Assembly (NCBI RefSeq): GCF_012849055.1
Contig: NZ_CP051677.1
Span: 4,479,001 to 4,543,000, forward strand
Direction: 5' to 3'
DNA from: Spirosoma rhododendri
GTDB taxonomy: Bacteria; Bacteroidota; Bacteroidia; Cytophagales; Spirosomataceae
Length of the DNA stretch: 64,000 bases
Shown: one piece after another, positions 43,041 through 51,485 of the stretch
Position numbering within the stretch: position 1 is the first letter of the stretch
Layout: each line of letters begins with the position of its first letter
The notes under the pieces: generated by a model
Database searches by the model: none
Seen by the model: the letters and a program-made list of their open reading frames with translations, nothing else
Told to the model about the DNA's origin: nothing
Program-made: the position numbers and the translations under genes

Positions 43041-44990
43041 CTAGAGCGTAGCGGCCGTTAGCTCAAGTCGTGTCCCCTGCCCCGGCGTCGACTGTACGGT
43101 CAGCGTACCGCCCATGGCTATGGCCCGCTGCTGCATACTCTGCTGCCCGGTGCGGCTGCTGAGCTGATTGGTGTCGAAGCCGCGCCCGTTGTCTTCGAGC
43201 AGTACGGCGAACTGATCGCCCCGCCGTTCAAAACGCATCGTCGCCAGGGTGGCTTCGGAGTATTTAATCAGGTTGTTAATCGCTTCTTTGCCAATCAGGT
43301 ACAGGTTTCGGCGCACCTCCATCGACACGGGCAACTGCTCCAGCGATGGGTCGACGCTGAACGTAAAGGCAATCTGCTTCGACTCCATCAACGGCTGGGC
43401 GTATTCCTGCAACCGCATCACAATTCGTTGCAGCGAGTCGTTGCCGGGATTGATGGTCCAGATAATTTCGTCGATGGATTCCAGAATCTGGCGGGCGTCG
43501 ACGTAGATTTTCTGAACCATCCGCTGTGCCGTCTCAGGCCGGTTTTCACTCAGTAGCTTATCAGTATGGCCGCTCAGCAAGGAAATACTGCTGAGTGTAC
43601 TGCCCACCTCGTCGTGCAGGTCGTGGGCGATTCGCTGCCGCAGCCGCTGCGATTCTTCCAGCCGCTGCACCTTCGAGCGATTCAGTAGCCACGCGCTTAC
43701 GGCCCCACCCAGCAGCAGCAGCAGCAGACCACCGATCAGTCCGGCATTCCGTTGCCAGCGCACCTGCCGGGCTTCTTCCTGATCCAGCCGCTTGGCCTGC
43801 TGCAACAGCTGCGTTTCGCGCTGCAACAACTTGATACGAGCTTCTTTTTTCTCCGTCTCATACTGCGCCACCATCCGTTGCAGTTCAGCATTCGTGCGAA
43901 TAGCGATGGCCGAGTCGACCTGCCGATTTTTCTCCAGTTGGAAAGTATAGGCCAGCTGGTATTTGTTCTGAACGCCGTAGAGATCGGCCATCTGCTGCGT
44001 CAGCTTTTTCCGATCGTCTTTGTAGTCGTTGTCTTCGGCCAGCGTCATCGCCTTCTTCAGATAGGTTTCGGCCTGCACGTAGTCTTTCTGGGTCTGGTAG
44101 AGGCTGGCGATGGTGCCGTATACATGGCAAACGGCCAGTTTATTCTGCTGTTTTTCAGCAATAGCCAGGGAGCGACGGGCATATTCCAGCCCTTCGTCCG
44201 GTTTGTTCAGCAACCGCAACGAGGTAGCCATGCCGTCGAATACGTCGAACTGAAGCATGTCGAATTTTAGCTGCTCCGCCAGTTTCAACGACTCCCGCAG
44301 GTGCGGCATAGCCTGCTGGGGCTGATTCAGCGTGTTGTATAGTTCGCCGAGCTGATTTTCGAAAATGGCAATGCCGCGTGGGTCGCCCAGTTCGCGAAAC
44401 AGCACGCCCGCCTTCTGGTAGTAGGGCAACGCCTGTTCTTTCTTGCCCATTTTCACCAGTGCCCCCCCGATCAGCCGGTACACAACCGGAGACCGTGGGC
44501 GGAAGTCATGTTTCTCCTGCAACTGAATGGCCCGCAGTGCCGTCTGAAACACCATCGGCGCGTTACCCATCCGGTCGTAGCCAGCCGCCATGTTGCTCAG
44601 GAGTCCGCCGATAATTACGGGGGGCATATTGTGCTGATCGGCTATCTCCAGCGCCTTCTTCGAGTTCGCTATTGACTGCTCGTAGTTAGCCGACATAAGG
44701 TTCAGGATCGTCTTGCTGCGGTAGCCACGGATTACACCGTTCCAGTCACGGAGTCGGGTCGCCAGGTCGATCATCTGCTTACTCATCGAGTCGGCGCGGG
44801 CGTACTCGGATTTTTTGTAGATCATGTCGATGATCACCGGGTCCATCGCCCGCACGTAAGCCGTATCGACGGGCGCGTGCGTTTTCAGGTAACGCGCCGA
44901 CGAATCGACATTGCCCAGCTGCGCCTTTACTGACTGACTCAGTAACAGACCAGCCAAACCAGCCATCAGCAATCCGTAATAGTTTCTCAT
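43041..44990 (-). CDS. TPR-containing sensor histidine kinase (HisKA_3 family)
   Basis: 649 residues from the ATG at 44990 (a GTG nine bases upstream is an alternative). Signal peptide, then a periplasmic domain of about 350 residues with several tetratricopeptide repeats, a coiled coil (about 375-410), one transmembrane helix (about 415-437), a HisKA_3 helix with His459 in 'RIAHDLHDEVGSTLSSI', and a HATPase domain with N-box 'INNLIKYSEA' and G1 box 'EDNGRGFD' (about 599-606). This is the common TPR-sensor type of Bacteroidota, paired with NarL-like regulators. It senses an unknown envelope signal and should phosphorylate the regulator downstream. Confidence 0.93.
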   Translation of the reverse strand: MRNYYGLLMAGLAGLLLSQSVKAQLGNVDSSARYLKTHAPVDTAYVRAMDPVIIDMIYKKSEYARADSMSKQMIDLATRLRDWNGVIRGYRSKTILNLMSANYEQSIANSKKALEIADQHNMPPVIIGGLLSNMAAGYDRMGNAPMVFQTALRAIQLQEKHDFRPRSPVVYRLIGGALVKMGKKEQALPYYQKAGVLFRELGDPRGIAIFENQLGELYNTLNQPQQAMPHLRESLKLAEQLKFDMLQFDVFDGMATSLRLLNKPDEGLEYARRSLAIAEKQQNKLAVCHVYGTIASLYQTQKDYVQAETYLKKAMTLAEDNDYKDDRKKLTQQMADLYGVQNKYQLAYTFQLEKNRQVDSAIAIRTNAELQRMVAQYETEKKEARIKLLQRETQLLQQAKRLDQEEARQVRWQRNAGLIGGLLLLLLGGAVSAWLLNRSKVQRLEESQRLRQRIAHDLHDEVGSTLSSISLLSGHTDKLLSENRPETAQRMVQKIYVDARQILESIDEIIWTINPGNDSLQRIVMRLQEYAQPLMESKQIAFTFSVDPSLEQLPVSMEVRRNLYLIGKEAINNLIKYSEATLATMRFERRGDQFAVLLEDNGRGFDTNQLSSRTGQQSMQQRAIAMGGTLTVQSTPGQGTRLELTAATL

Positions 44991-45082
44991 TCCAGTCACG
45001 GTTTTTCACGAATTACCTGTTCCTGACGATCATCGCAATACCGCTTTATTATACGGCTGACAGACTTACAATACTGCAACAA

Positions 45083-45131
45083 AAACGCTCCCACAGCCAA
45101 CTCATCCATGAGTCGTGCTGCGGGAGCGTTT
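45083..45131 (-). terminator. Intrinsic terminator of the subtilase gene
   Basis: The stem AAACGCTCCC (45083-45092) with GGGAGCGTTT (45122-45131), extended by CAGC/GCTG inside and an ACTCAT/ATGAGT mini-palindrome in the loop. Read on the minus strand it ends in CGTTTTTGTTG, 34 bases after the subtilase stop. Confidence 0.8.
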
Positions 45132-45165
45132 GGGAAACAACTTGTTTTTGTAGAGACGCGACCAG

Positions 45166-46734
45166 TTACGGCCAGACGACCTCGATTACTTCTTTTTTCA
45201 GATCGACCGTCGTGCGGGCTTCGTGGCTGTCCCGGCGCAGGGTGATCTTGCCTTTCGCGACTTTCACGACCTCCTGCCGGATCACGTGCGTCGCATCTTT
45301 CTTGCGAAATACCGACACCGAGAGGTCGGTTGTTTCGACGGGTAATTCAATTGTTTTGCCGGTTGCTTTCACCAGCCGGGCGGTATTGGGCACCGGTTGA
45401 TTTTTGAGCAGCGCCAGTGCCCGCGACGCCAGCGGCACGCCGTAGCCCACGTAGTTATTGCCGTACGGGTACAAATGCGCCGATTTTTCAATAATCGCTA
45501 GTAGCTCCTTGTTCGACAGCTCGGGGCGGGCCTGCATCAGGCAGGCGGCAAAACCCGTAATCACCGGTGCCGACAGCGAGGTGCCGTAGAGCGAGAAACA
45601 GGCAACGTTGGGTTTCAGGTACGGCAACGGTTCGGGGCCGATGCTGCTGTAGCCGATGCGGTTCCAGTATTTGGCGTTGGTGGCCCCGACAGCCAGCACA
45701 CCCTGCGCGTCGGCGGGGGTGCTGATAATGCGCCAGCCCCGGTCCTCCCCTTCGTTACCCGCCGACACGATGATCAGCATTCCTTTCTTGTCGGCAGCCA
45801 GCTGCGCGGCCCGGCTAATCAGGCTCGTGTGGCCGTCCATTTCGCTGGTCTTGTAGTTCTCTTTCGGGTTGCTCATACCCCGCGCGTAACCCAGCGAGGT
45901 ATTTATCAGGCGCACGCCCAGGCTGTCCATCCACTCGATAGCCGCCACCCAGTTATCTTCTTCCCCCCGGTATTCGCGGTTGCCCTGATCGCTGCGGGCC
46001 AGGTAAAACGTCGCTTCGGTGGCCAGGCCGTACTGCCGGTTTTCCTGCAAATCATTCCCCGCGATGGCCGCCAGCACTTCCGTCCCGTGAAAATCTGACA
46101 TGGCATCGAGCGAGCGATACAATTCGACACCGGGGCGGTCACGGTGGACGTAGTCACGAATGGCGCGTATGCCTTTCCGGGCAAAAATTGGTTTAAGGGC
46201 GTTGGCCGAATCAGCTCCGAAATACCCGGCGTCGATTACCCCGATGGTCACGAACCGACCCGTCAGCCCGGCCTGTAGGAAGTCGGGAGCCTGAATCTGC
46301 GTCATAACCGGCGCGAGCTGCGATTGAACGGGCTCGTCGGCAGATTCCGCTGGCGAATGGCTCAGGCTGGATATAACCAGGTTTGGGTCAATCGACTGTA
46401 CGGCTTTGACGAACGGCATGAGTTGCACGCGTTTTACCTGTTCGGCCGTCAGGCGCGCCGATACGGCGTTAAGCCACCGCGACCGGCTCAGCGGGGTGAC
46501 ACCCGCGCTTGTCAGGGCGGTCAGGTAAGCGGGTGAAACGGGTCGGTCGGTGTCGTCGATGGTCAGGTGCTGCACCGCCCGCCGGTGCAGAGCCGCTGCC
46601 GACAACGCGGGGGCCGCACCCGGCTCTTTGGCCGTGAATAAAATCCAGTATTTGGGTGTTGGGTCGCTGACAGGGTCTGTAGCCCGCCCCAGAAAGGACA
46701 GACAAACCAGCAGCGCAGACAGGAAAAATCGCAT
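45166..46734 (-). CDS. Secreted S8 (subtilisin-like) serine protease
   Basis: 522 residues from the ATG at 46734, which opens a signal peptide (MRFFLSALLVCLSFLGRA); the frame is open to 46812 but the added stretch is basic with no signal. A propeptide-like region with 'WLNAVSARLTAEQVKRV' precedes the catalytic domain: Asp168 in 'VIDAGYF', His216 in 'DFHGTEV', oxyanion Asn327 in 'VSAGNEGE' and Ser386 in 'GTSLSAPV'. A C-terminal beta-domain of about 85 residues follows but it is not a clear T9SS sorting domain. It should act outside the cytoplasm. Head-to-head with the aminopeptidase P gene. Confidence 0.93.
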   Translation of the reverse strand: MRFFLSALLVCLSFLGRATDPVSDPTPKYWILFTAKEPGAAPALSAAALHRRAVQHLTIDDTDRPVSPAYLTALTSAGVTPLSRSRWLNAVSARLTAEQVKRVQLMPFVKAVQSIDPNLVISSLSHSPAESADEPVQSQLAPVMTQIQAPDFLQAGLTGRFVTIGVIDAGYFGADSANALKPIFARKGIRAIRDYVHRDRPGVELYRSLDAMSDFHGTEVLAAIAGNDLQENRQYGLATEATFYLARSDQGNREYRGEEDNWVAAIEWMDSLGVRLINTSLGYARGMSNPKENYKTSEMDGHTSLISRAAQLAADKKGMLIIVSAGNEGEDRGWRIISTPADAQGVLAVGATNAKYWNRIGYSSIGPEPLPYLKPNVACFSLYGTSLSAPVITGFAACLMQARPELSNKELLAIIEKSAHLYPYGNNYVGYGVPLASRALALLKNQPVPNTARLVKATGKTIELPVETTDLSVSVFRKKDATHVIRQEVVKVAKGKITLRRDSHEARTTVDLKKEVIEVVWP

Positions 46735-46847
46735 AAGCGCGGACGTACCGGGAAGAAAGGTTAAGCGGGGAGAACGGGCCGCAACTGTGGCGGCTTTTCG
46801 TTTCCTTTGCAAACGTAAACCCTAAACGGGGTTTCATCATTCCCGCT

Positions 46848-48143
46848 ATGCGTTATTTGCCCATCAACAACCAGCTTTTCGTCCGCAACCGCGAACGGCT
46901 CGCTTCATTACTCAAACCTAAATCGCTGGTCATCGTCAACGCCAACGACATCCTGCCAACCAATGCCGACGGCACGATGGCGTTTCGCCAGAACAACGAC
47001 CTGTTTTACCTGACGGGGGTCGATCAGGAAGAAACGCGCTTCCTGCTCTTTCCCGAACACCCCGACCCAAAATTCCGGGCGGTGCTGTTTCTGCGCGAAA
47101 CCAGTGAACTGATCGAAATCTGGGAAGGCCACAAGCTGACCAAAGCCGAAGCGGCACAAACCACCGGCCTGCCCGAATCGCAGATTTACTGGACGCATCA
47201 GTTTGAAACGATCTTCGCGCAGCTTGTCTTCGAAGCCGAGCACGTGTACCTCAACGCCAACGAGCATACCCGCGCCGACGTACAGGTGCAAACGCAGGAC
47301 GCCCGCTTCATCGAGCAGTTCCGCAACCGCTACCCGCTGCACCGGCTCGAACGGCTGGCTCCGCTGATGCACAACCTGCGGGCTATCAAGCAACCCGAAG
47401 AATTGCCCTTGCTGCAAACCGCCATCGACACGACCGACGCCATGTTCCGGCGGCTGCTGGGATTCGTGAAACCGGGCGTTTGGGAGTACGAAATCGAAGC
47501 GGAGATGATGCACGAGTTTCTGCGTCGTCGGTCGCGGGGAGCGGCCTACAACCCGATCATTGCGTCGGGGGCCAACGCCTGCGTACTGCACTACATCGAC
47601 AACAGCGCGCAGTGCAAAGACGGCGACGTGATTTTGCTGGACCTTGGTGCCGAGTACGCCAACTACAACGCCGACATGACCCGCTCAATCCCGGTCAATG
47701 GTCGGTTTACGCCCCGGCAGCGGGCCGTGTACGATGCCGTACTGCGGGTACTACGTGAATCGAGCGCGATGCTGAAGCCGGGCAATCTGTGGGATGAGTA
47801 CCACCGCGAAGTGGGCAAGGTGATGGAGTCGGAACTGATCGGACTGGGCCTGCTCGACCGCGATGCCGTAGCGGCACAGGACCCCGATGCACCCCTGTAC
47901 AAGAAATACTTCATGCACGGCACCTCACACTTCCTGGGTCTGGACGTGCACGACGTGGGCAACAAATACCGGCGGATGGAACCCGGCATGGTGTTCACCG
48001 TTGAACCGGGCATTTACATTCGCGAAGAAGGATTGGGTATCCGGCTGGAGAACAACGTGGTTATCACGGAAACCGGCAACACCGACCTGATGGCCAACAT
48101 CCCCATCGAAGCCGACGAAATTGAGGAGCTAATGAATCGGTAG
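46848..48143 (+). CDS. Xaa-Pro aminopeptidase (M24B, aminopeptidase P type)
   Basis: 431 residues, normal size. The N-terminal creatinase-like domain has 'FRQNNDLFYLTGVDQEET'. The pita-bread catalytic domain has the five metal ligands: Asp in 'LLDLGAEYANYNADMTRS' (both aspartates), His in 'HGTSHFLGLDVHD', Glu in 'TVEPGIYI' and Glu in 'ENNVVITE'. It removes an N-terminal residue in front of proline in the cytoplasm. The gene ends in a long perfect hairpin (48144-48233) that also covers the 3' end of the convergent TetR gene. Confidence 0.93.
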   Translation: MRYLPINNQLFVRNRERLASLLKPKSLVIVNANDILPTNADGTMAFRQNNDLFYLTGVDQEETRFLLFPEHPDPKFRAVLFLRETSELIEIWEGHKLTKAEAAQTTGLPESQIYWTHQFETIFAQLVFEAEHVYLNANEHTRADVQVQTQDARFIEQFRNRYPLHRLERLAPLMHNLRAIKQPEELPLLQTAIDTTDAMFRRLLGFVKPGVWEYEIEAEMMHEFLRRRSRGAAYNPIIASGANACVLHYIDNSAQCKDGDVILLDLGAEYANYNADMTRSIPVNGRFTPRQRAVYDAVLRVLRESSAMLKPGNLWDEYHREVGKVMESELIGLGLLDRDAVAAQDPDAPLYKKYFMHGTSHFLGLDVHDVGNKYRRMEPGMVFTVEPGIYIREEGLGIRLENNVVITETGNTDLMANIPIEADEIEELMNR

Positions 48144-48233
48144 GTTTAATGGTTAAGGTCTAAAGTGTAAGGTTTTACCGGTAGGCCCACTGGTGGCTAA
48201 CCAACCTTAAACTTTAGACCTTAACCATTAAAC
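48144..48233. terminator. Long TTAAAC-type hairpin between convergent genes
   Basis: The arms at 48144-48174 and 48203-48233 pair over 31 bases with one mismatch (23 perfect at the outer end). The sequence is composed of TTTAATGG, TTAAGG and CTAAAGT phrases. It lies between the stops of aminopeptidase P (+) and TetR (-) and probably ends transcription from both sides. It shares its phrases with 427-510 and 5218-5330. Confidence 0.7.
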
Positions 48234-48241
48234 ATCAACCC

Positions 48242-48892
48242 TTAAACCACCGACACCTTCTTGCTGGTTTCGAGTTCGAGGGCGATGTTGAGCCCGGCAT
48301 AGATACGCCGGATGGCCGTTTCCATACGCCCCCAGCCTTCGTCGGATTGCAGGTCGATGTCCATGATGCGTTCGTGTTGCGCACTCAGCAACACCATGTG
48401 CGTGACAGCCGACACCATCAGACTCGTGATCGCCATCGGGTCATAATCGGCGAATGGAGCAATTTTGTTAATCAGATTTTTGAACGACTCATTGCGAAAA
48501 GCCGCCAGCCGCTGCGCCAGTTCGGTAGCGCCGTGGGTCATTTCCCACCGAATCAGCTCCTGCGACGATTTGCGGGCGCGAAACTCCTGCATGAACTGAA
48601 TTGTGTAGTCGGACCAGAGTTTGCTCCGAATTTCGGGCGACGGCGATTCGGGGGCCGTTTCCAGGAACTTCTCGTTAAAAATAGACAGAAAAAAGCCGCG
48701 TTGAACGTAGGCTTCCAGCAGGCCGTTCCACCCACCGAAATATCTGTAGATCAATACCTTATTAACGTCCGCCCGTTCGGCAACCGCATTGATGCCCGCT
48801 TTTTCCGTACCACGTTCGGCCATCACTTCGCCCATGGCCCGCAGAATACGCTCCATGGTCAATTGTCGATTTCTGCGCTTAACAACTTTCAT
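48242..48892 (-). CDS. TetR/AcrR-family transcriptional regulator
   Basis: 216 residues. The N-terminal TetR helix-turn-helix (about 13-60) reads 'MERILRAMGEVMAERGTEKA' and 'VAERADVNKVLIYRYFGG', the last block being the recognition helix and conserved YFG. The C-terminal ligand-binding part is helical and not assignable. Two palindromes lie upstream of the start (48925-48948 and 48966-48979) and are candidate operators for autorepression. No adjacent gene is an obvious target; the upstream neighbours are the WapI-like genes, transcribed in the same direction. Confidence 0.9.
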   Translation of the reverse strand: MKVVKRRNRQLTMERILRAMGEVMAERGTEKAGINAVAERADVNKVLIYRYFGGWNGLLEAYVQRGFFLSIFNEKFLETAPESPSPEIRSKLWSDYTIQFMQEFRARKSSQELIRWEMTHGATELAQRLAAFRNESFKNLINKIAPFADYDPMAITSLMVSAVTHMVLLSAQHERIMDIDLQSDEGWGRMETAIRRIYAGLNIALELETSKKVSVV

Positions 48893-48924
48893 CCCTGCTG
48901 AGTTTTAATGGTTTAAGAGGTCAT

Positions 48925-48979
48925 AGCTGGATTACGGATGATCCAGCTTACCCAAAAAGAGGTTCACTAGCTAGCTAGT
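48925..48979 (-). promoter_or_regulatory. Two palindromes upstream of tetR (candidate operators)
   Basis: AGCTGGAT/ATCCAGCT with an 8-base spacer at 48925-48948, and the 14-bp perfect palindrome ACTAGCTAGCTAGT at 48966-48979. Both lie 33-87 bases upstream of the TetR start, the usual place for TetR-family autoregulation. Confidence 0.45.
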
Positions 48980-49026
48980 TAAGAAACAAATATGCCATTT
49001 ACGAATGATGTTACCAAGCGGTAACG

Positions 49027-49461
49027 TCATTCCTTGCCAACCAATCGATAAAATTGTTGCTGTAATTCATCGGCGGCCTGAAAAATCGCCTGTCGCTTGG
49101 TCAGCAACGGAATCCAGAAAGGTAGTAGAGAATTGAGGTGCCAGGCGGGTGTGAGTTCCTGATCGAGTTTGACCTGAAGCAGGCATTCATCGACGTCGGC
49201 CGTTACGCAGTCGAACGCCAGACTGGCGTCGCTGAAAAGCAGGCGGGGTATGAGTGTGTGCGGTTTGCCTGCCTGGCGCAACCAGTCGATAAGGTGTACG
49301 ACTTCGTTGGTATGCAGCAGTGTGCCTATTCCGGCCGATCGGCGCTGATGCCAGCCCGAGCGCACGGCCACTTCCAGCAGTGGCGGATCGTTGGCCTGTT
49401 GACCGTACTGAACACCGATCAGCTGCAATTCGAAAAAGCTTTGGTTACCAGTCAGCCGCAT
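49027..49461 (-). CDS. WapI-immunity-like protein, copy 1
   Basis: 144 residues, no signal peptide. It shares length and layout with the gene at 49558-49986: an N-terminal 'FELQLIGVQYGQ' strand, a helix around 'TNEVVHLIDWLRQ', a central 'RLLFSDASLAFD' strand, a 'LTPAWHL' block and a C-terminal helix ending 'LQQQFYRLVGKE'. This matches the WapI-type immunity protein pattern (strand 'ivGYq', a 'LlT.El..L..wL' helix, 'L.F.ePnL.f', a 'PPW' block). Immunity to a contact-dependent toxin is possible, but no toxin gene is near. It has no obvious own promoter, so it is probably read through from copy 2 despite the hairpin between them. Confidence 0.6.
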   Translation of the reverse strand: MRLTGNQSFFELQLIGVQYGQQANDPPLLEVAVRSGWHQRRSAGIGTLLHTNEVVHLIDWLRQAGKPHTLIPRLLFSDASLAFDCVTADVDECLLQVKLDQELTPAWHLNSLLPFWIPLLTKRQAIFQAADELQQQFYRLVGKE

Positions 49462-49474
49462 ATCTGTGTGTATA

Positions 49475-49516
49475 AAAACAACATAGCCTGACTCGATACT
49501 GGCAGAGTCAGGCTAT
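49475..49516 (-). terminator. Intrinsic terminator between the two WapI-like genes
   Basis: The stem ATAGCCTGACTC (49483-49494) pairs with 49505-49516. On the minus strand it is followed by TGTTGTTTTTA (49475-49482), a typical rho-independent terminator for the gene at 49558. Confidence 0.75.
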
Positions 49517-49557
49517 CTGATACTTATGTACGTAAATTTATGCGGTTCGGTTGCCTA

Positions 49558-49986
49558 CTACTCAGGATATGTGTCCAGCTGGGTAGACAACTCCTGAATA
49601 GCCTTCTCCAGCTGACTCTTGCTAAGCAGCATATCCATCTCCAGTGGAAAGTCGGGGTACTGGTGCCAGGTAGGTGTTATCGACTGACCGAACTGGATGT
49701 TCAACCGATACTGATCGTTAGGCAGCGCCATACCATCGACGGCCAGCCCCGGCTGTGCAAACAGCATCGATACCCGGTTGGCCGCTTTCGACGATAACGA
49801 TTTCAGCACATTAACCAGCCGCTGCACTTCCCAGGTGCGCATCGACGCAGCCTGGGTATCGGCCTGTTGCCGCCACATTGTCGAGATCCGGCACGACAGG
49901 TTGCTACGCTCCCGGTAATTGGCGGCCTGGGCAGCGTATCCCGTAATCGAAAGTTCGAAAGAGCCGGTGGAGGAGTTTAGTTTCAT
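49558..49986 (-). CDS. WapI-immunity-like protein, copy 2
   Basis: 142 residues. It aligns with copy 1 (49027) over the whole length: 'FELSITGYAAQAANYRE' (the 'GY' strand is closer to the family here), 'TWEVQRLVNVLKSL' (helix), 'VSMLFAQPGLAVDGM', 'ITPTWHQYPDFPLEMDM' and the C-terminal 'LEKAIQELSTQLDTYPE', which fits the 'L..aa..L..ql..FP' ending of WapI-type immunity proteins. The pair looks like an old tandem duplication with low identity. The promoter should be in the 50000-50100 gap; both genes run away from the carboxynorspermidine dehydrogenase gene. Confidence 0.6.
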   Translation of the reverse strand: MKLNSSTGSFELSITGYAAQAANYRERSNLSCRISTMWRQQADTQAASMRTWEVQRLVNVLKSLSSKAANRVSMLFAQPGLAVDGMALPNDQYRLNIQFGQSITPTWHQYPDFPLEMDMLLSKSQLEKAIQELSTQLDTYPE

Positions 49987-50159
49987 GGCTGACGTATAGA
50001 GAGAACAATCATTTACCTATCAATCAAATATAGTACTCAATTGTTTGGCGATCAAGCCCGTAAAAAGATAAGTCATTCGGTATCAGGCGATCTTTCGGTA
50101 AAACCTAGCCTATGGTCCGGGAAGCCAATTTGATAACATCCCCGGCCCGCTTCATTCGC

Positions 50160-50167
50160 TATCTTTG
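50160..50167 (+). promoter_or_regulatory. TATCTTTG -7 element of the saccharopine-dehydrogenase-family gene
   Basis: An exact TAnnTTTG match, 37 bases before the ATG at 50205. The best TTTG upstream (50129-50132) is 27 bases away, longer than the usual spacing, so only the -7 is supported. Confidence 0.45.
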
Positions 50168-50204
50168 CGGTCGAATTTTAGTTTATAACCAACCAGGCAA
50201 GTAC

Positions 50205-51413
50205 ATGGCAACAGTGCTCATTATTGGAGCAGGCGGGGTCGGCAGTGTTGTGGCGCACAAATGCGCGATGAACAGCGACGTATTTACAGACATTACACTG
50301 GCAAGCCGCACCAAAGCAAAATGCGACCGGATTGCAGCCGAGATTCAGGAGATGCACGGCGTAACGATTCAGACGGCGCAGGTCGATGCCGACAACGTCT
50401 CGGAAACGGTCGCGCTGATCCGGCAGGTCAATCCCAAACTTGTTATCAACGTCGCGCTGCCGTATCAGGATCTGCCGATCATGGATGCCTGTCTGGAAGC
50501 GGGGGTTCATTATATGGATACGGCCAACTACGAGCCGAAAGACGTAGCCAAGTTTGAATACAGCTGGCAGTGGGCTTACAAGGAGCGCTTTGAGCAGGCG
50601 GGGCTGATGGCCCTGCTCGGTTGCGGCTTCGACCCCGGCGCTACGCAGGTGTTTACGGCTTACGCCAATAAGCACCACTTCGACGAGATGCACTACCTCG
50701 ACATCGTCGATTGTAACGCGGGCAACCACGGCAAGGCATTCGCCACCAACTTCAACCCCGAAATCAACATCCGCGAGATCACGCAGCCGGGGCGTTACTG
50801 GGAGAATGGCGAATGGGTCGAGATTCCGGCCATGAGCATTCACAAGCCCATCGAGTACCCCGAAATCGGTCCCAAAGAATCGTACGTGCTGTACCACGAA
50901 GAGCTGGAGTCGCTGGTGAAGAACTTCCCGACGCTCAAGCGCGCCCGCTTCTGGATGACCTTCGGACAGGCGTACCTGACCCACCTGGAAGTACTCCAGA
51001 ACGTTGGCATGACCCGCATCGATTCGGTGAAGTTTCAGGGGATGGACATTGTACCGCTCGAATTCCTGAAAGCCGTGCTGCCCGCCCCCGATTCGCTGGG
51101 CGAAAACTACACGGGACAGACCAGCATCGGGTGCCAGATCAAAGGCGTGAAGGACGGCGCCGACCGGACGTATTTCATCTGGAACAACTGCGACCACGCT
51201 GAAACCTACAAGGAAGTACGCGGGCAGGCCGTCAGCTACACGACGGGCGTTCCGGCCATGATTGGGGCTATGCTGCTGCTGACGGGCGTCTGGATGAAAC
51301 CCGGCGTCTGGAACTGCGAAGAGCTTGATCCCGATCCGTTTATCAAGCAGATGAACAAGCAGGGGCTGCCCGTGCAGGAGCGTGTCGACATTACGCTGCC
51401 ACACGAATACTAA
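50205..51413 (+). CDS. Saccharopine-dehydrogenase-family protein, probable carboxynorspermidine synthase
   Basis: 402 residues from the ATG at 50205; the frame is open from 50112 but the Rossmann fold starts at 'MATVLIIGAGGVGSVVAHKC'. The protein carries an NAD(P)-binding GxGGVG, 'DVDADNVSETVALIRQVNP'-like second strand (core 'VNPKLVINVALPY'), 'YMDTANYEP' and a C-terminal 'ETYKEVRGQAVSYTTGVPA', all matching carboxynorspermidine dehydrogenase (homologue of Vibrio CANSDH) rather than true lysine-pathway enzymes. It joins aspartate semialdehyde and a diamine in the norspermidine/spermidine route. The partner decarboxylase probably begins at 63925. The polyamine role rests on sequence resemblance only. 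Confidence 0.82.
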   Translation: MATVLIIGAGGVGSVVAHKCAMNSDVFTDITLASRTKAKCDRIAAEIQEMHGVTIQTAQVDADNVSETVALIRQVNPKLVINVALPYQDLPIMDACLEAGVHYMDTANYEPKDVAKFEYSWQWAYKERFEQAGLMALLGCGFDPGATQVFTAYANKHHFDEMHYLDIVDCNAGNHGKAFATNFNPEINIREITQPGRYWENGEWVEIPAMSIHKPIEYPEIGPKESYVLYHEELESLVKNFPTLKRARFWMTFGQAYLTHLEVLQNVGMTRIDSVKFQGMDIVPLEFLKAVLPAPDSLGENYTGQTSIGCQIKGVKDGADRTYFIWNNCDHAETYKEVRGQAVSYTTGVPAMIGAMLLLTGVWMKPGVWNCEELDPDPFIKQMNKQGLPVQERVDITLPHEY

Positions 51414-51485
51414 ATAATCTTAATTTCATCGGTAGGGGTCAATTTTTTTACGACTTTTAGACGTCGTATAAATAGACTTCTACCG

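Noticed and set aside
50178..51404. Open minus-strand frame of 408 codons opposite the saccharopine-dehydrogenase-family gene
   Set aside because: No motif on this strand, while the plus strand shows an intact Rossmann fold and a -7 element.
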